Part shown: piece after piece, positions 10,886-20,990 of the stretch
How positions within the stretch are numbered: the stretch's first letter is position 1
Layout: each line of letters begins with the position of its first letter
Assembly (NCBI GenBank): GCA_012934845.2
Contig: WNNJ02000375.1
Location: 124,001 to 188,000 of the forward strand
Direction: 5' to 3'
From: Pomphorhynchus laevis
Taxonomy: Eukaryota > Acanthocephala > Palaeacanthocephala > Echinorhynchida > Pomphorhynchidae
Length of the DNA: 64,000 bases
The notes under the pieces: model-generated
Database searches by the model: none
What the model was told of the DNA's origin: nothing
What the model saw: the letters and a program-made list of their open reading frames with translations, nothing else
Position numbers and translations under genes: made by a program

Positions 10886-11702
10886 CTTAACTTATAATTC
10901 CGAGAAGTGTGACTTTGGTAAGACAAGTATTAAGATGCTTGGGTATATGGTTTTACAAGGGAAGCTACAGCCTGATCCTGACCGTCTTTCAGCTGTACAT
11001 AAACTTATAACACCCTTCAACATGAAGGCCTTGAAACGAGTTATATGACTGTTTTCTGACTAATCATCTTGGATCGAATAGTACTCGGATAAAATTGGAC
11101 ATTTGACTACTGTTACTAGCTTTCTGATGTGTGAATAAGCCTTTTTATATTTAAACTTTGAAGCAAGATATTGCAATGCATGTCTATACCACATTGACGA
11201 CACTCCAGAATTGACAGTAGAAACGGATGCTTCATGCAATTGCTTGGCTGCCACTCTTAATGGGGATGGAGCGCCAATATCCCTATTTTCACGAACATTT
11301 CCCAAAAGCTAACAACAATACTCTTTGGTGGTAAAGGAAACTCACGCCATAATAGAGGCTTTAAGAAAATGGAGACTCTTCCTAGTTGGCAGCCATATTC
11401 GAATTTTGACAGATCAAAAGTCCGTCAGCTTCCTGTTTCAATCTCAAAGGAAAAATAAAATCAAAAACGAAAAGATAAAAAGGTGAGGCTCGAACTTTCT
11501 TGTTTCGATTTTAGCATCTATTACTAAATGGGGAAATTGAATCCTGCTACAGATACCCTCTCTAGATACACTTCTTTGCACGTAATAAATAAACTGTCGA
11601 AACTTCACTAAACTCTTTGCCATTCATGTATCCGTAGACTTTTCCACTACGTGAGGACACGAAATTTACCATACTCAGTCGAGGACGTCAGACGCGTGTG
11701 TG
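10886..11702 (+). mobile_element. Gypsy/Ty3-type LTR element fossil (pol fragment)
   Basis: A partial, broken pol region. It covers the end of the reverse transcriptase, an RNase H region with the typical TDQKSVSFLF motif near 11410, and the beginning of an integrase zinc-binding region near 11620-11690. No LTR, gag or complete integrase is seen. Both ends are cut by neighbours: a PLE on the left and a Naiad-like element on the right. Several breaks are present and it looks old. Confidence 0.75.
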
Positions 11703-13240
11703 ATCAAATTAAATCAGCTAACTGAGTCTACGTATTTAATATAATTATAAAATAAACAAAACATAATAATGCTTAATCAAAATTTAATAATTAAATAATA
11801 AAATTAATAATTGTTTTTAGATTTTCTATAATTTAAATCAAGTTAAAAAATAAAAATTAAAATAAACGTCATTTTTATGAATTGACTAATCACAGACGTT
11901 GTATCAGAATAAGAATTAGAGGTCATCAGGAGGAACTGCTATGCTATCAGGTTTCGGCCCCTAACTCCTCTACCCAACATAGCAGCGGGGCCAAATACAT
12001 GCTAATGATGTATTTCCTCTGAAATAACTATCTAGTATCTTATTCTAATGCAAAGTATATTATTTATTATCCATCCATAAAAATTTGCCACTTAAGAGTT
12101 TAAATTTATTCTTTATATTATTGTGTTGATTTATATATTTTACTATTTTCTGCTTGATGTTATTTTTATAGTAACCTAGTTTGAAATATGTATCTATTAA
12201 ATTATTTAAATGATTTTGAAGAAAGCCAATGTCATTAAATATTGTTGGAGTTCTTAAAATTTCATTATTTAATGTATTATATTTTATATTATATGGTATA
12301 CATGATTATATGTTTCTTGTAAATTTAAATATGTCATCTTTACGATATAAATTAATAGTAGTTTTAGTTAATGTTAATTTAATGTTCATATCTAGATATA
12401 CACCTTCTTTATCATTAATATTGGTTTTGTTAAGAATAAGGTTTTCTGGATAAATGTGCTCACTAATTGAATAAAAATTATTAGAATTAAATACACATAT
12501 ATCATCAATGTATCGAAACATATATTTCATATATTTATATTGTTTAGATTTAGTTTTTACACAGTTATGAACAAATTCATATTCTATAAAGCTTAAAAAC
12601 AAGTCAGCTATAATTGGGCTACTATTACCACCCATTGGAACACCTTTTACTTGTCTAAATATAGATGTCCCTACTTTTAAATAATTTTGATTTATCAAAA
12701 TATTTAAGGATTCTATTAATTCAATTTTATCCATATATTTATATTTATTTGATAATTTTATTTTTGTTAGATAGGCGTTATAATTATAATAACATATATA
12801 TGTATATCTTTTTCCGAATATAAGATTAATTAATTTTACTAACGCTTCTTTAATATCTACTAAATCTAGATTTGTATAAAGAGTACTAAAATCGTATGTA
12901 TTTATATTTTGAAAATTTATTCCTTTTGTCTGTTCTAAAAATTCTTTTGTAGAATTAATACTGAAATAGTGTTTTATACCAGTATTAATTTCGATTACCT
13001 TGCAATATTTTTTAAAGTGTGCTTTAATTACTTTAAGTATTTTATTCATATAGACAGAAAGTGGTTTTAATGTACATTTAAAAGCACTACATATGAACCT
13101 AGGTTTTATTGGATTTTTATGTAATTTTGGATTCCAATATAATATAGGTATAGTTTTATTATCTAATTCAACCTTTATACCCTTTTTATCCATTGTAGAA
13201 CAGTGACTTGTAATAATTGTTTCTAAACTCAACTCACTAC
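11703..13240 (-). mobile_element. Naiad-like PLE, 5'-truncated copy
   Basis: Minus-strand copy of the permuted PLE family. The 3' end is the terminal box (minus strand ACGTAGACTCAGTTAGCTGA, about 11735-11715). It is followed upstream by the conserved 3' region (11900-12050) and a 308-codon frame at 12306-13232. That frame covers most of the RT: WNPKLHKNPIKPRF, FSTLYTNLDL, VPMGGNSSPIIADLFLSFIE and FRYIDDICVFN. It is highly similar to 55273-56838. The 5' end stops abruptly at 13240 inside the RT, as expected of incomplete reverse transcription. The N-terminal endonuclease is absent. Confidence 0.9.
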
Positions 13241-13242
13241 GT

Positions 13243-14300
13243 GACCTCCTGGACCGAATATTAGGTAGCAGCTACAACATGTTACTCGGTGACTTTAACG
13301 ACAGAACTGGTCGTTGGATTAATGTGGCACTCCGCAGAGCCAGGAACGAATACCTTATACATAAACCACCAACGCCCACTTTTAATTTATCTGCAACAAA
13401 TTCACTCCTCGACATATTACTGGTTGGCATATTATCTGCACTGAGCAGTCGCGCCAACTGCTGTTCACCTCATGATCTAATACGCTGGCTGCTTGAAGAA
13501 GATACATTGCTTAGAAAGAGGTTCCACTTTGATCATATTAGAGTGGCCTTATTTCAGACTGCTATCCAACTCTTCCCCTTGGGCTGAGGTGAAGAGTTGT
13601 CCTTTTAATTACCGTTTAACAATTCTCGCAGGTCCCTTGGCCTGCCTGCAAGAATTGTTAAAAGGGTAAAGATATTGCTGTACACCAAGCGGTTCTACTA
13701 TGAAGACGACAATGTTGCACGTCAGTTCTACCCTATTATACGTGTGCTTCAACTGTTGCTAGCCCCATTGTTCTATTCAAGGCATCTAAACGTGATCATC
13801 ATCTTGTAGTATACGCTGATGATACCACATCCTTGTTTGCTGGACGCAGATGCTAGTATGTAGTCTCGGACATCAGCCGTTGCTTTTTAAGATTAAAAGG
13901 TTAGTCACCGAAAAGATGCTTAAGAGATTAGGACTCTGCACTCTTTTCCATTTTGCTGCCTTAATCACTCCCCATCTTCACGAGTCGAATAAAATATCTA
14001 GAATTCACCGTTACGGTTTATTAATTGGCGAAAGCTGACTGGGATAGACTTAAATGTATTCTGAAAACTCAAGTACGCCTTTGGGGTACTTAGGCTATCT
14101 TGGGATTAGTCTTATTTTCTAGAAGACATCCACCAGAGCAAATACTAAGGTTTTTCAAGCACCTTATCTCGAGATTACCGACCATAGTCCGCTTCGATTG
14201 GATTCTTAGGGGGTGAGAGACCCTGAATGGTTCAGTCGGAAGGCGGCGCGCTGGTGCGTCCGGGGGTGGCTCAGATTCCTCTGAACATGAGGCCTTTACA
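13243..14300 (+). pseudogene. AP-endonuclease LINE fragment (family F)
   Basis: Broken LINE with an AP-type endonuclease end (LLGDFNDRTGRW, 13281-13316, and NSLLDILLVG) and an RT part in other frames: LARIV then LLYTKRFYYEDD (13673-13712), YADDTTS near 13810, and a C-terminal part with FSRRHPPEQILRFF near 14115. The same family occurs on the minus strand at 52200-53250. Between the endonuclease and RT parts sits a nearly perfect inverted repeat (13610-13660). Jockey/R1-like by motif style; clade not certain. Confidence 0.75.
13608..13662. repeat. Imperfect inverted repeat inside LINE
   Basis: Arms of 18 bp (TTTAACAATTCTCGCAGG and its complement with one mismatch) around a spacer of roughly 10 nt, at the junction between the endonuclease and RT pieces. 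Confidence 0.8.
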
Positions 14301-15240
14301 GAGATGTTAAAGACAGTTGAAGTCAACAACAAGAAATTTTGATTTGTTAACACTTAACGCTATATTTTTTGTTTGCATCTTATCGTTTGTACTATTAAGA
14401 AAACTCTTATTATTAAAAAACCCTTTTTATTAATAAAATCCGAAATTGTTGACACGACATATTAATGTTTCCTACATATGAAAAAAATATTTTGTTTGAT
14501 TTTGAGTTTTGAGCTTTTAAAATACGAATTATGAGTGTTTCTTTTGTTTCACTATAAAACTGATGTGCTTTCAGTGTTTTTGTATTAAACACCGAACCGC
14601 TTATCATTTTGGTGATGATTCACCCATAGTATTAACCTTAATATATTAAGCTGCATTATTTGAAGCTTCCTAAAATTACAATTCGCTCATATATTTTGTG
14701 TTGCTCTGCTAAGGTTTTGTTTTGTACTTTTGTGTTTTACCTTTTTACAGATAATGCTGTAAAATCCTTATCTTTTAATGTAAACATAACGGTATACTCG
14801 TTTTTATCGACACTTACAAATATTTTCATAATATGCGCATGTAGCCATTCTGTATATGCTGCCACAAGTTATATTGTATGTATTTCGGTTTCATTTTGTG
14901 CTGTTAATTATTTTAATTGATGTCGATTAATCTGCATCCCAAGTTAATTTTTACAGACACGATGACACATCAGCTGTGCTTTTTGGTTTTAAAAAGTAAC
15001 AAGCTCTGTATGATATAAAATCTGCCACACATTTTTGTTCCTAATTATTTTGGCAATATCTCAATGAATTTACTATCAATTTTAGTGTCAAGGTACTTAA
15101 TTTTTAATTAAGATTAAAGATACTTAATCTGTAATTTATATATACGAGAAACTAAAGGATTACCTTACAATTTTAGATTTTAAATTCAAATTTTAAATGC
15201 ATTTTTATCCTAATCGTTACTCATTACATTAAAAAATACT
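14301..15240. other. AT-rich non-coding stretch
   Basis: No element is recognised. One 86-codon frame at 14660-14920 reads as a hydrophobic, Phe/Cys/Val-rich peptide with no start context or family resemblance, so I treat it as chance. Confidence 0.5.
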
Positions 15241-15246
15241 GCCTTA

Positions 15247-15350
15247 ATGTCTGAAAAAGAATATGGAATTGATTTCGAAAAATACGTTGATCCTACATCA
15301 CATGACACTCCGCTTCCTGTAGTTATCAGAGGACTGGGCCGCTCGTCTTT
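15247..15350 (+). CDS. Possible first coding exon of a host gene
   Basis: An ATG at 15247 opens 34 codons reading MSEKEYGIDFEKYVD, then PTSHDTPLPVV and IRGLGRSS. They run straight into GTAAGT, a consensus splice donor at 15351. Base composition is much less AT-rich than the 900 bases on either side, which is what a short exon would look like. No matching downstream exon is identified in the window and no family is recognised. Confidence 0.3.
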
Positions 15351-15356
15351 GTAAGT

Positions 15357-16240
15357 ACTTTTGAAATTAACTTTATTCCACAGGTATTGCCTAAGTGTCA
15401 AACCAGCAATTACTTTACCACTTATCTGGTGATTAGTTTATCTGTAGTAAAGTATCATGCTTTGAGTGATTACTAAGTTTTCTTTAGTTATTAAATAATA
15501 CGAGTGCTTACAAGTTCACCACTTTTTGATATTTTGTAATTTTAGGTCATTAATATTTACACTTAATTTTCAATTCGTTAACTTATATTTTTTTATTAAT
15601 TTTTAAACTTTAATGTTTGTGATATTGTTAATAATTAAAATTAATGTAAATAATTAAAAATAATGTATGCAATTAAAAGTTATGATTATAATAAACTGTT
15701 TACAATTGAAAAGTACTTCTAAATGCAATCGAAATATCCAAAATAATAAATTTAGTCTCTAAAATTTTCGGGGATGGTTCGCAGTCAATTAATTAAACAC
15801 ATAATTCAGCAATTTTTGATAAATTTTCGGTCATTTTTTGTCCATTTTGTGACTTTGTTGTTACGTAGTTGAAACTTTCGAAAACACAGGACGATCACAA
15901 TATTATAATTCATTTATCTGTAACGAGAATACCCGTTTCCAATAAAAAGCGTTTACTAAACGTTTTTGTTAACGAGAATTTATGTAGTTGCTACATAATT
16001 TAATTTTTATTAATCTAATAAATTAATTTTAATTTAATTTAATTTTACATAATTTAATACATAATTTAATTTTAATTTAATTTTTTTAATTCCAAGTTAA
16101 AATTATGATTCAAAGTTCTGATTATTTTTGTAAATATTTGACTGTAATGATCAATTTTCTTTATTGAATTTCGGGATCAGAATCAAAGAAGAAAACTTTT
16201 AATTAAGAATTACTGGAGTAGGAAAAAAAATGAAAGAAGT
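15357..16240. other. AT-rich non-coding stretch
   Basis: Long runs of TTAAT and AATTTAATTT words; nothing coding. It could be intron if the exon at 15247 is real. Confidence 0.45.
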
Positions 16241-16242
16241 TT

Positions 16243-16310
16243 ATTTGATATTTGCTAATCTCTGTTAGCATCTTCAGAAAATTACAATAATGAAATTGTA
16301 ATTTTCTGAA
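16243..16310 (-). ncRNA. Degenerate hammerhead-like motif with fold-back
   Basis: Minus strand: CTGAAGA (16277-16271), stem TTAGC/GCTAA (16269-16265 with 16258-16254), then CAAA where GAAA is expected. Directly 5' of it (16273-16288 with 16295-16310) is a perfect 16-bp inverted repeat with a 6-nt loop. It resembles the orphan copies at 33536-33560 and 57432-57459. Confidence 0.4.
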
Positions 16311-16369
16311 TTGCAAAATTATTAATAAATTGAATATAAATGTATAAAATTCATCAAAATAGCAGGGAT

Positions 16370-19350
16370 CGAGTTATCGGAAGCTGCCTACAGCACGACC
16401 GCTGCATTTCTTCGCTGCACTGCGGCACTCAGGCGTTATAGGAAAAGACGCCGGATCGTATGTCGCCACTGGATAGGATTAGAAGCCTTACCAGCTCTTT
16501 CAGAAAAGCAGCGGCGCTGGTGCTAACAGCTCCGAATGTCTTGATTGAAATTAGGACGAAAATATACCGGCTTGGGTCTAAGCTCTGTATTTACCACTTT
16601 TAGCTTCCTCTGCCGATTGGCGACTTTACCGGCCCTGATAACTGCCAGTTTATGTGAGTAGAGCCAGTGTATATAGGCAGGTAAAATCCCACACGACTGT
16701 TTTACTTGAGCGCTAAGAAGAAGAGTGGCACCGTCGTAACTTTTACCGTCATCACGAGAGACTCCTGTATGCTCTAGTCGCGATAGGACTCATATTGCGG
16801 TAAGTGCTGAACGGATCAATCTGATTACTGCGCCATGGCCGACGTGACGAGCAGTGGAGCACCGGCAGTCCTGGTCTTGAGTTGTCGTGTTGTCGAAGTA
16901 TGAACCGAATGAGCAACGGCATGGATTGGAAAATTTAATGCCTAGGCAAATGTCAACGGCGACCGTGATTGCTTGGTCGTTGAATTTTGTTCCGACGGAA
17001 CGATTTAGTTGAGCTAGAATAAAGGCGCCTGCAAAACTTTATGAAACGCCTAATGGTCTTGTTCGGTTTGATTGTTCACGGAAGGAATCCAGAAGCTCAT
17101 TAAAGAGGTGGTAGGTCGATGACTAGCGTTTTAGTATGTTTAGGTTTGCTGGAACCTCTACCCGAATTCATCAATCCACATCACACATGCATTAAGGAAA
17201 TTAGGATCGCTTTGGATGCATGGCGGCGAAGCGAATTCTAATAAGATATTTGCGACGAGACGACCGGTTAAGCAAACAGATGCGCTAAAGGCCGGAGTGG
17301 CTGTCTTGTGAGAGGTGAGTATTCCTATATCACCAAAGACAACTAAAAGGGTGGTCTCATTCAAATTAAACACATCTCTAAGAGTACTGCGAATGACGTT
17401 ATCGAAACACTTAGTATCTGCTGTACAAAGCAGGGAGTGTTGCGAAGAAGATACTGGATATTTCGGTTATATACAGTTTCAAAAGATGACCAGTGCGTCG
17501 TGTTTATTAAGACTCAGAGGTTTTCAGCAGGGTGCGTCAGTTGTTCGATAGCTGCATTTATCGAACAGTTGATATGTTGGAGGTTGCGACTGGCGAATCG
17601 AGCATATCCTCGGAGTCGGGGTGTACAAGTTTTGCTCCAGATAGAATAGTTAAGATACCATCACGTATATTTCGATCTTGAGAGATAATTTCGCTCTTCT
17701 ATGGTCGTATGGTGAGGCCTATGTATTGACCTATGTTTACAATAAGATTTGCGTCATAGCGTAGTGAGTTTGCTGAGCCGACGATGGAATAATCATCGAG
17801 GTACCAGAAATATAATTCGGATGTCATACTTTTAGCTAAGTTGATAGTAAGTGCAAATGAAAGCAGGTCAATATGGCCGACTTTTTGAACTCCCTTAGTT
17901 GAGGTAAAATATGTATCTCAGAGTAAGAGGATGCTTGGATTTTCATAACATTGAGAGACGAAACGGAAAATCTCCGACACATAACGAAAGACTGTTCGGA
18001 AGACGGTGTTACGGCTAATGCTGTTATAAACATTCTTCATATCCAATTTGACCAGAGCAGATCCCTCACGATGATAATGATTTAAGTATATTATGGTAGC
18101 GTGAACATCTGCCTCTGCGCAGTCTAGTACTCCGACGCATAACTGAACTGGAAGTAGACTCCCGAGAACTTTATTCAGAGCTAATCGTTAAGAAGCTTAG
18201 CGACAATTTGTCAAAAAAACAACCGACCGCGATAGAAAGTACTTTGCCGTTTTTCTTTTTGAATGCTAATTGTTAGTCTCAAAAATGAGCAGGCGTTATC
18301 TCTGGCGGTATTTGACCCTTTGCGAAAAGACGTATGAGGTCTTTGAGGCTGCTTAAGAGTATGTATACTTGCTCTCTGGTCGAGTAGCCGATAAGATCTC
18401 GTTTATGACGTGGGCACATGCCATCTGGCCACCTGCAGACAAAGGAGGGAATGATGTCAATGTAGAAGTGAGTGATGTCGTTGTAATTTCGAATTCGTGA
18501 TTCATGTAATTAGTAGATGACGACTGGTCGAACTGCAGACACAATGATAATTATTGCTCTAGGAGAGCACGCGGTGTATGTTGTTACATCATGAGATCCG
18601 CTATATCAGGGTTTGGATGGAGCAGTTTGTCTTCGTTACTTAGAAGACGTAGGGCGCCCTTCACCTCATTATCTTCGAGTTTTTGAGAGCAACGTGAACA
18701 AAGCTGGTTGTTCTTGTTGGTTGTGCTGAAATGATTGACAAACTAGTTGGTTGGCGGAATTTGCTCAGGTTCGATAAAAATAGATACTTTCCATGGATAA
18801 GTGGAACATGCCGTACGAAGTAGTTGGGAAAGTGAAGGCTGACCGTCATTTGAACGGGTACGCCTTGAAACACAAATAACGATATTAGCGAAACTAAGAA
18901 GATCAACCATTTTTATTTTTTTTTGGAAAACAATACATATTTTGTAGAAACCACTCAAGCTATTAGATTATACAGTTTATATGAAAGTGGGGGACAATAT
19001 CTGCTAGGGTTCCGGCGTACCAAGCGTTTGTTTTCCGAAAAAAAAGGAGGAACATTGCTTCCGGCACTTATTCGAATTACGATGTCGTTGAGCGCTGGCT
19101 AGGATCGTAGAAGTCAGGCGAGTTGGGAATGAGAGGATCAGCCACGAGAGCTTTGGAATCAAGATTATGCACCATTACTTGGATCTGATATACGTTCTTA
19201 ACGGCGGAGGCTTGCCGGTATCCTGGTAAACAAGGTTGCGACGCCCGTGACGTCGAATTAAGCCGTTGCGCATGACCTTAAAACCGAGAATACAAAAGGC
19301 GCAGCGAATACGATTTGGGGATTTTGCCAAAGAAATGTTTCTAGCGATAT
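16370..19350 (-). pseudogene. R2-like LINE (family A), nearly full-length but decayed
   Basis: Minus-strand copy with all expected regions in order. A zinc-finger-like piece (RCAFCILGFKVMRNGLIRRH) lies near 19310-19245. The RT fingers (19000-18350) and the palm with KLDMKN and a YLDD box near 17800 follow, then KSEIISQDRNIRDGI. The linker leads to a Cys-rich finger (CRCS near 16915) and an endonuclease region with DDGKSYDGATL (near 16750-16715). The C-terminal tail ends near 16370. Stops are frequent, so it is long dead. It is the only copy here that keeps the N-terminal finger. Its 5' end is followed at once by two perfect hairpins. Confidence 0.8.
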
Positions 19351-19354
19351 AATC

Positions 19355-19437
19355 GTCAGGTCTCTTATTCCCCAGAATAAGAGACCTGACTTAATCACAG
19401 TTACAATGTGATTATCCAAAGATAATCACATTGTAAC
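19355..19437. repeat. Two adjacent perfect hairpins at LINE 5' end
   Basis: First: GTCAGGTCTCTTATTC (19355-19370), loop CCCA, complement 19375-19390. Second: GTTACAATGTGATTATC (19400-19416), loop CAAA, complement 19421-19437. Both are perfect, with 4-nt loops. Confidence 0.95.
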
Positions 19438-19439
19438 CT

Positions 19440-19850
19440 GATCCGTTAAAATTATTGTATTAATAATAAAGAGCGCTCTCAGGCGGCTTCATGCGCTGAA
19501 TGCTGTTAAAGTGCTGATTACTGATAGGTGTATGATATTGTGTTTATTAAAAATGTACTGTATCCTATATACGATTGGATCTTCTGGTCGGACCTAACCA
19601 TCTCCTACTAATGTCTTTAAGCATAACGTGTAATGCATTAGCCTGAACAAACATTACAAATTTTCAATTATTATTTAATCTTCGCACTCAAGAATTGGAC
19701 AAAGTCGGGTGTTACTTTTAAAAGGATTGTAAATTTATTATCAGGTATTCTTAGACTATCAATTTAATCTTAACAATATATATTATATTTTGGTAATATA
19801 GTTTTGTTTAAATAACATATTCAATAATATATTTGAAAATATTTTTATAG
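19440..19850. other. AT-rich spacer
   Basis: No coding or repeat family is recognised between the hairpins and the first Naiad 3' fragment. Confidence 0.5.
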
Positions 19851-19852
19851 GA

Positions 19853-20100
19853 ATATGGGTTGAAACCTGATAACACATCAGTTCCTCCTGATGACCTCTA
19901 ATCCTTATTCTTATACATCTTATGTTATTTGCATTCAATTCATAAAAATTACTTTTATTTTAAATTACAATTTTTTATTTTAACTTGATATAAATATATA
20001 GTATATAAAATCTTATAATTATTTATTATTATCCTTTATTTTTAATTTATATATAATATAAAAATGTAGATACAGTTATCTGATCTGATTTGTTCTACTG
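19853..20100 (+). repeat. Naiad-like PLE 3' end fragment (upstream partial 1)
   Basis: Begins at GGGTTGAAACCTGATAACAC and carries TTCCTCCTGATGACCTCT. It ends in a diverged terminal box (ATACAGTTATCTGATCTGATT, near 20072-20092). No ORF. It is the older of two partial 3' ends placed upstream of the coding copy. Confidence 0.85.
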
Positions 20101-20274
20101 ACAAGTTATTATTGACCTGTAGACTTTGTTTTTCTGGTAATATAACCACCATCTCTCAGAAATACTAACGATGTATTCTTGATACGACTATTTTTTCGCT
20201 AATTATCAAGCAAGTTTAATGAAATTTTTATTTTTAGAATTATACAAAATAAAGAAACCACAAAATATTATTAA

Positions 20275-20610
20275 ACATTTATTTAAACTATTAAGCGAAA
20301 CATTTTTATGGATAATAAATAATATACTTTGTATTATAATAAGTTAAACTAGATAATCAAATTTCGTCATATGAAATAGGTCATTAGCATGTATTTGTGC
20401 CCCTGCTATGTTGGGTCGAAGAATATAAGTCAAAACCTGATAACATAGCAGTTCCTCCTAATGACCTCTTATCCTTATTCCTATACATCGTCTGTTATTA
20501 ATCAATTCAAAAAATTTTAATTTTATTTTAAATTTAAATTTTTTATTTTAACTTTATATAAATACAAAATACGTAGACTCAGTTATCTGATCTGATTTGT
20601 TCAAATTTGC
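20275..20610 (+). repeat. Naiad-like PLE 3' end fragment (upstream partial 2)
   Basis: Contains the last codons of the ORF region (FLWIINN near 20305), the conserved CTGCTATGTT / AACATAGCAG pair, CTCCTAATGACC and the terminal box near 20572-20600. It sits in the same orientation just upstream of the coding copy, like the partial leading copy (pLTR) of tandem PLE insertions. Confidence 0.85.
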
Positions 20611-20714
20611 TATTTTTATTATATACAGATTAAGAAAATTTATAAGTGTTCTAGCTAATTACAATATAAAGATATAAAATCTACAGTATTGAAGATCTAC
20701 AGTATTACAGCAAA

Positions 20715-20990
20715 GGAATTTAATTCGCCGCCAAGAAGTCATGGTGATAAAAGGAATAGGAAAGATAGAGTTAAAAATATTAAAAAAAGATAAGTATATA
20801 TTGTTCAGCGCGTTTTAACATCGAGAATAGAATAAGAAAATTATTGTTCACAAATTTTTGACTATCGCAATAGTCCTTTCAAGTGTTATGTTTTTGAACA
20901 ATAATATTAAAGTGTTATGCTTTTAACAACATAACACTTGAAATGGACTATTACAATAGTCGAACATTTGTGAACAGTAATTTTCATTGT
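20715..20990 (+). repeat. Duplicated Naiad linker and a long inverted repeat
   Basis: 20720-20810 repeats the linker sequence CCAAGAAGTCATGGTGATAA that also starts the next copy at 21048. Between them, 20838-20983 forms an imperfect inverted repeat of about 55 bp per arm (ATTGTTCACAAAT... with ...ATTTGTGAACAGTAAT). It contains smaller GACTAT-4nt-ATAGTC hairpins. Confidence 0.8.

Noticed and set aside
10557-11048. Single ORF spanning PLE and LTR-element sequence as a fusion gene
   Set aside because: The two halves belong to unrelated decayed elements that happen to meet in frame. There is no promoter, start context or conservation to suggest a gene.
14660-14920. Membrane protein gene
   Set aside because: A hydrophobic reading in AT-rich DNA is expected by chance. 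No start context, no exon signals and no recognisable family.
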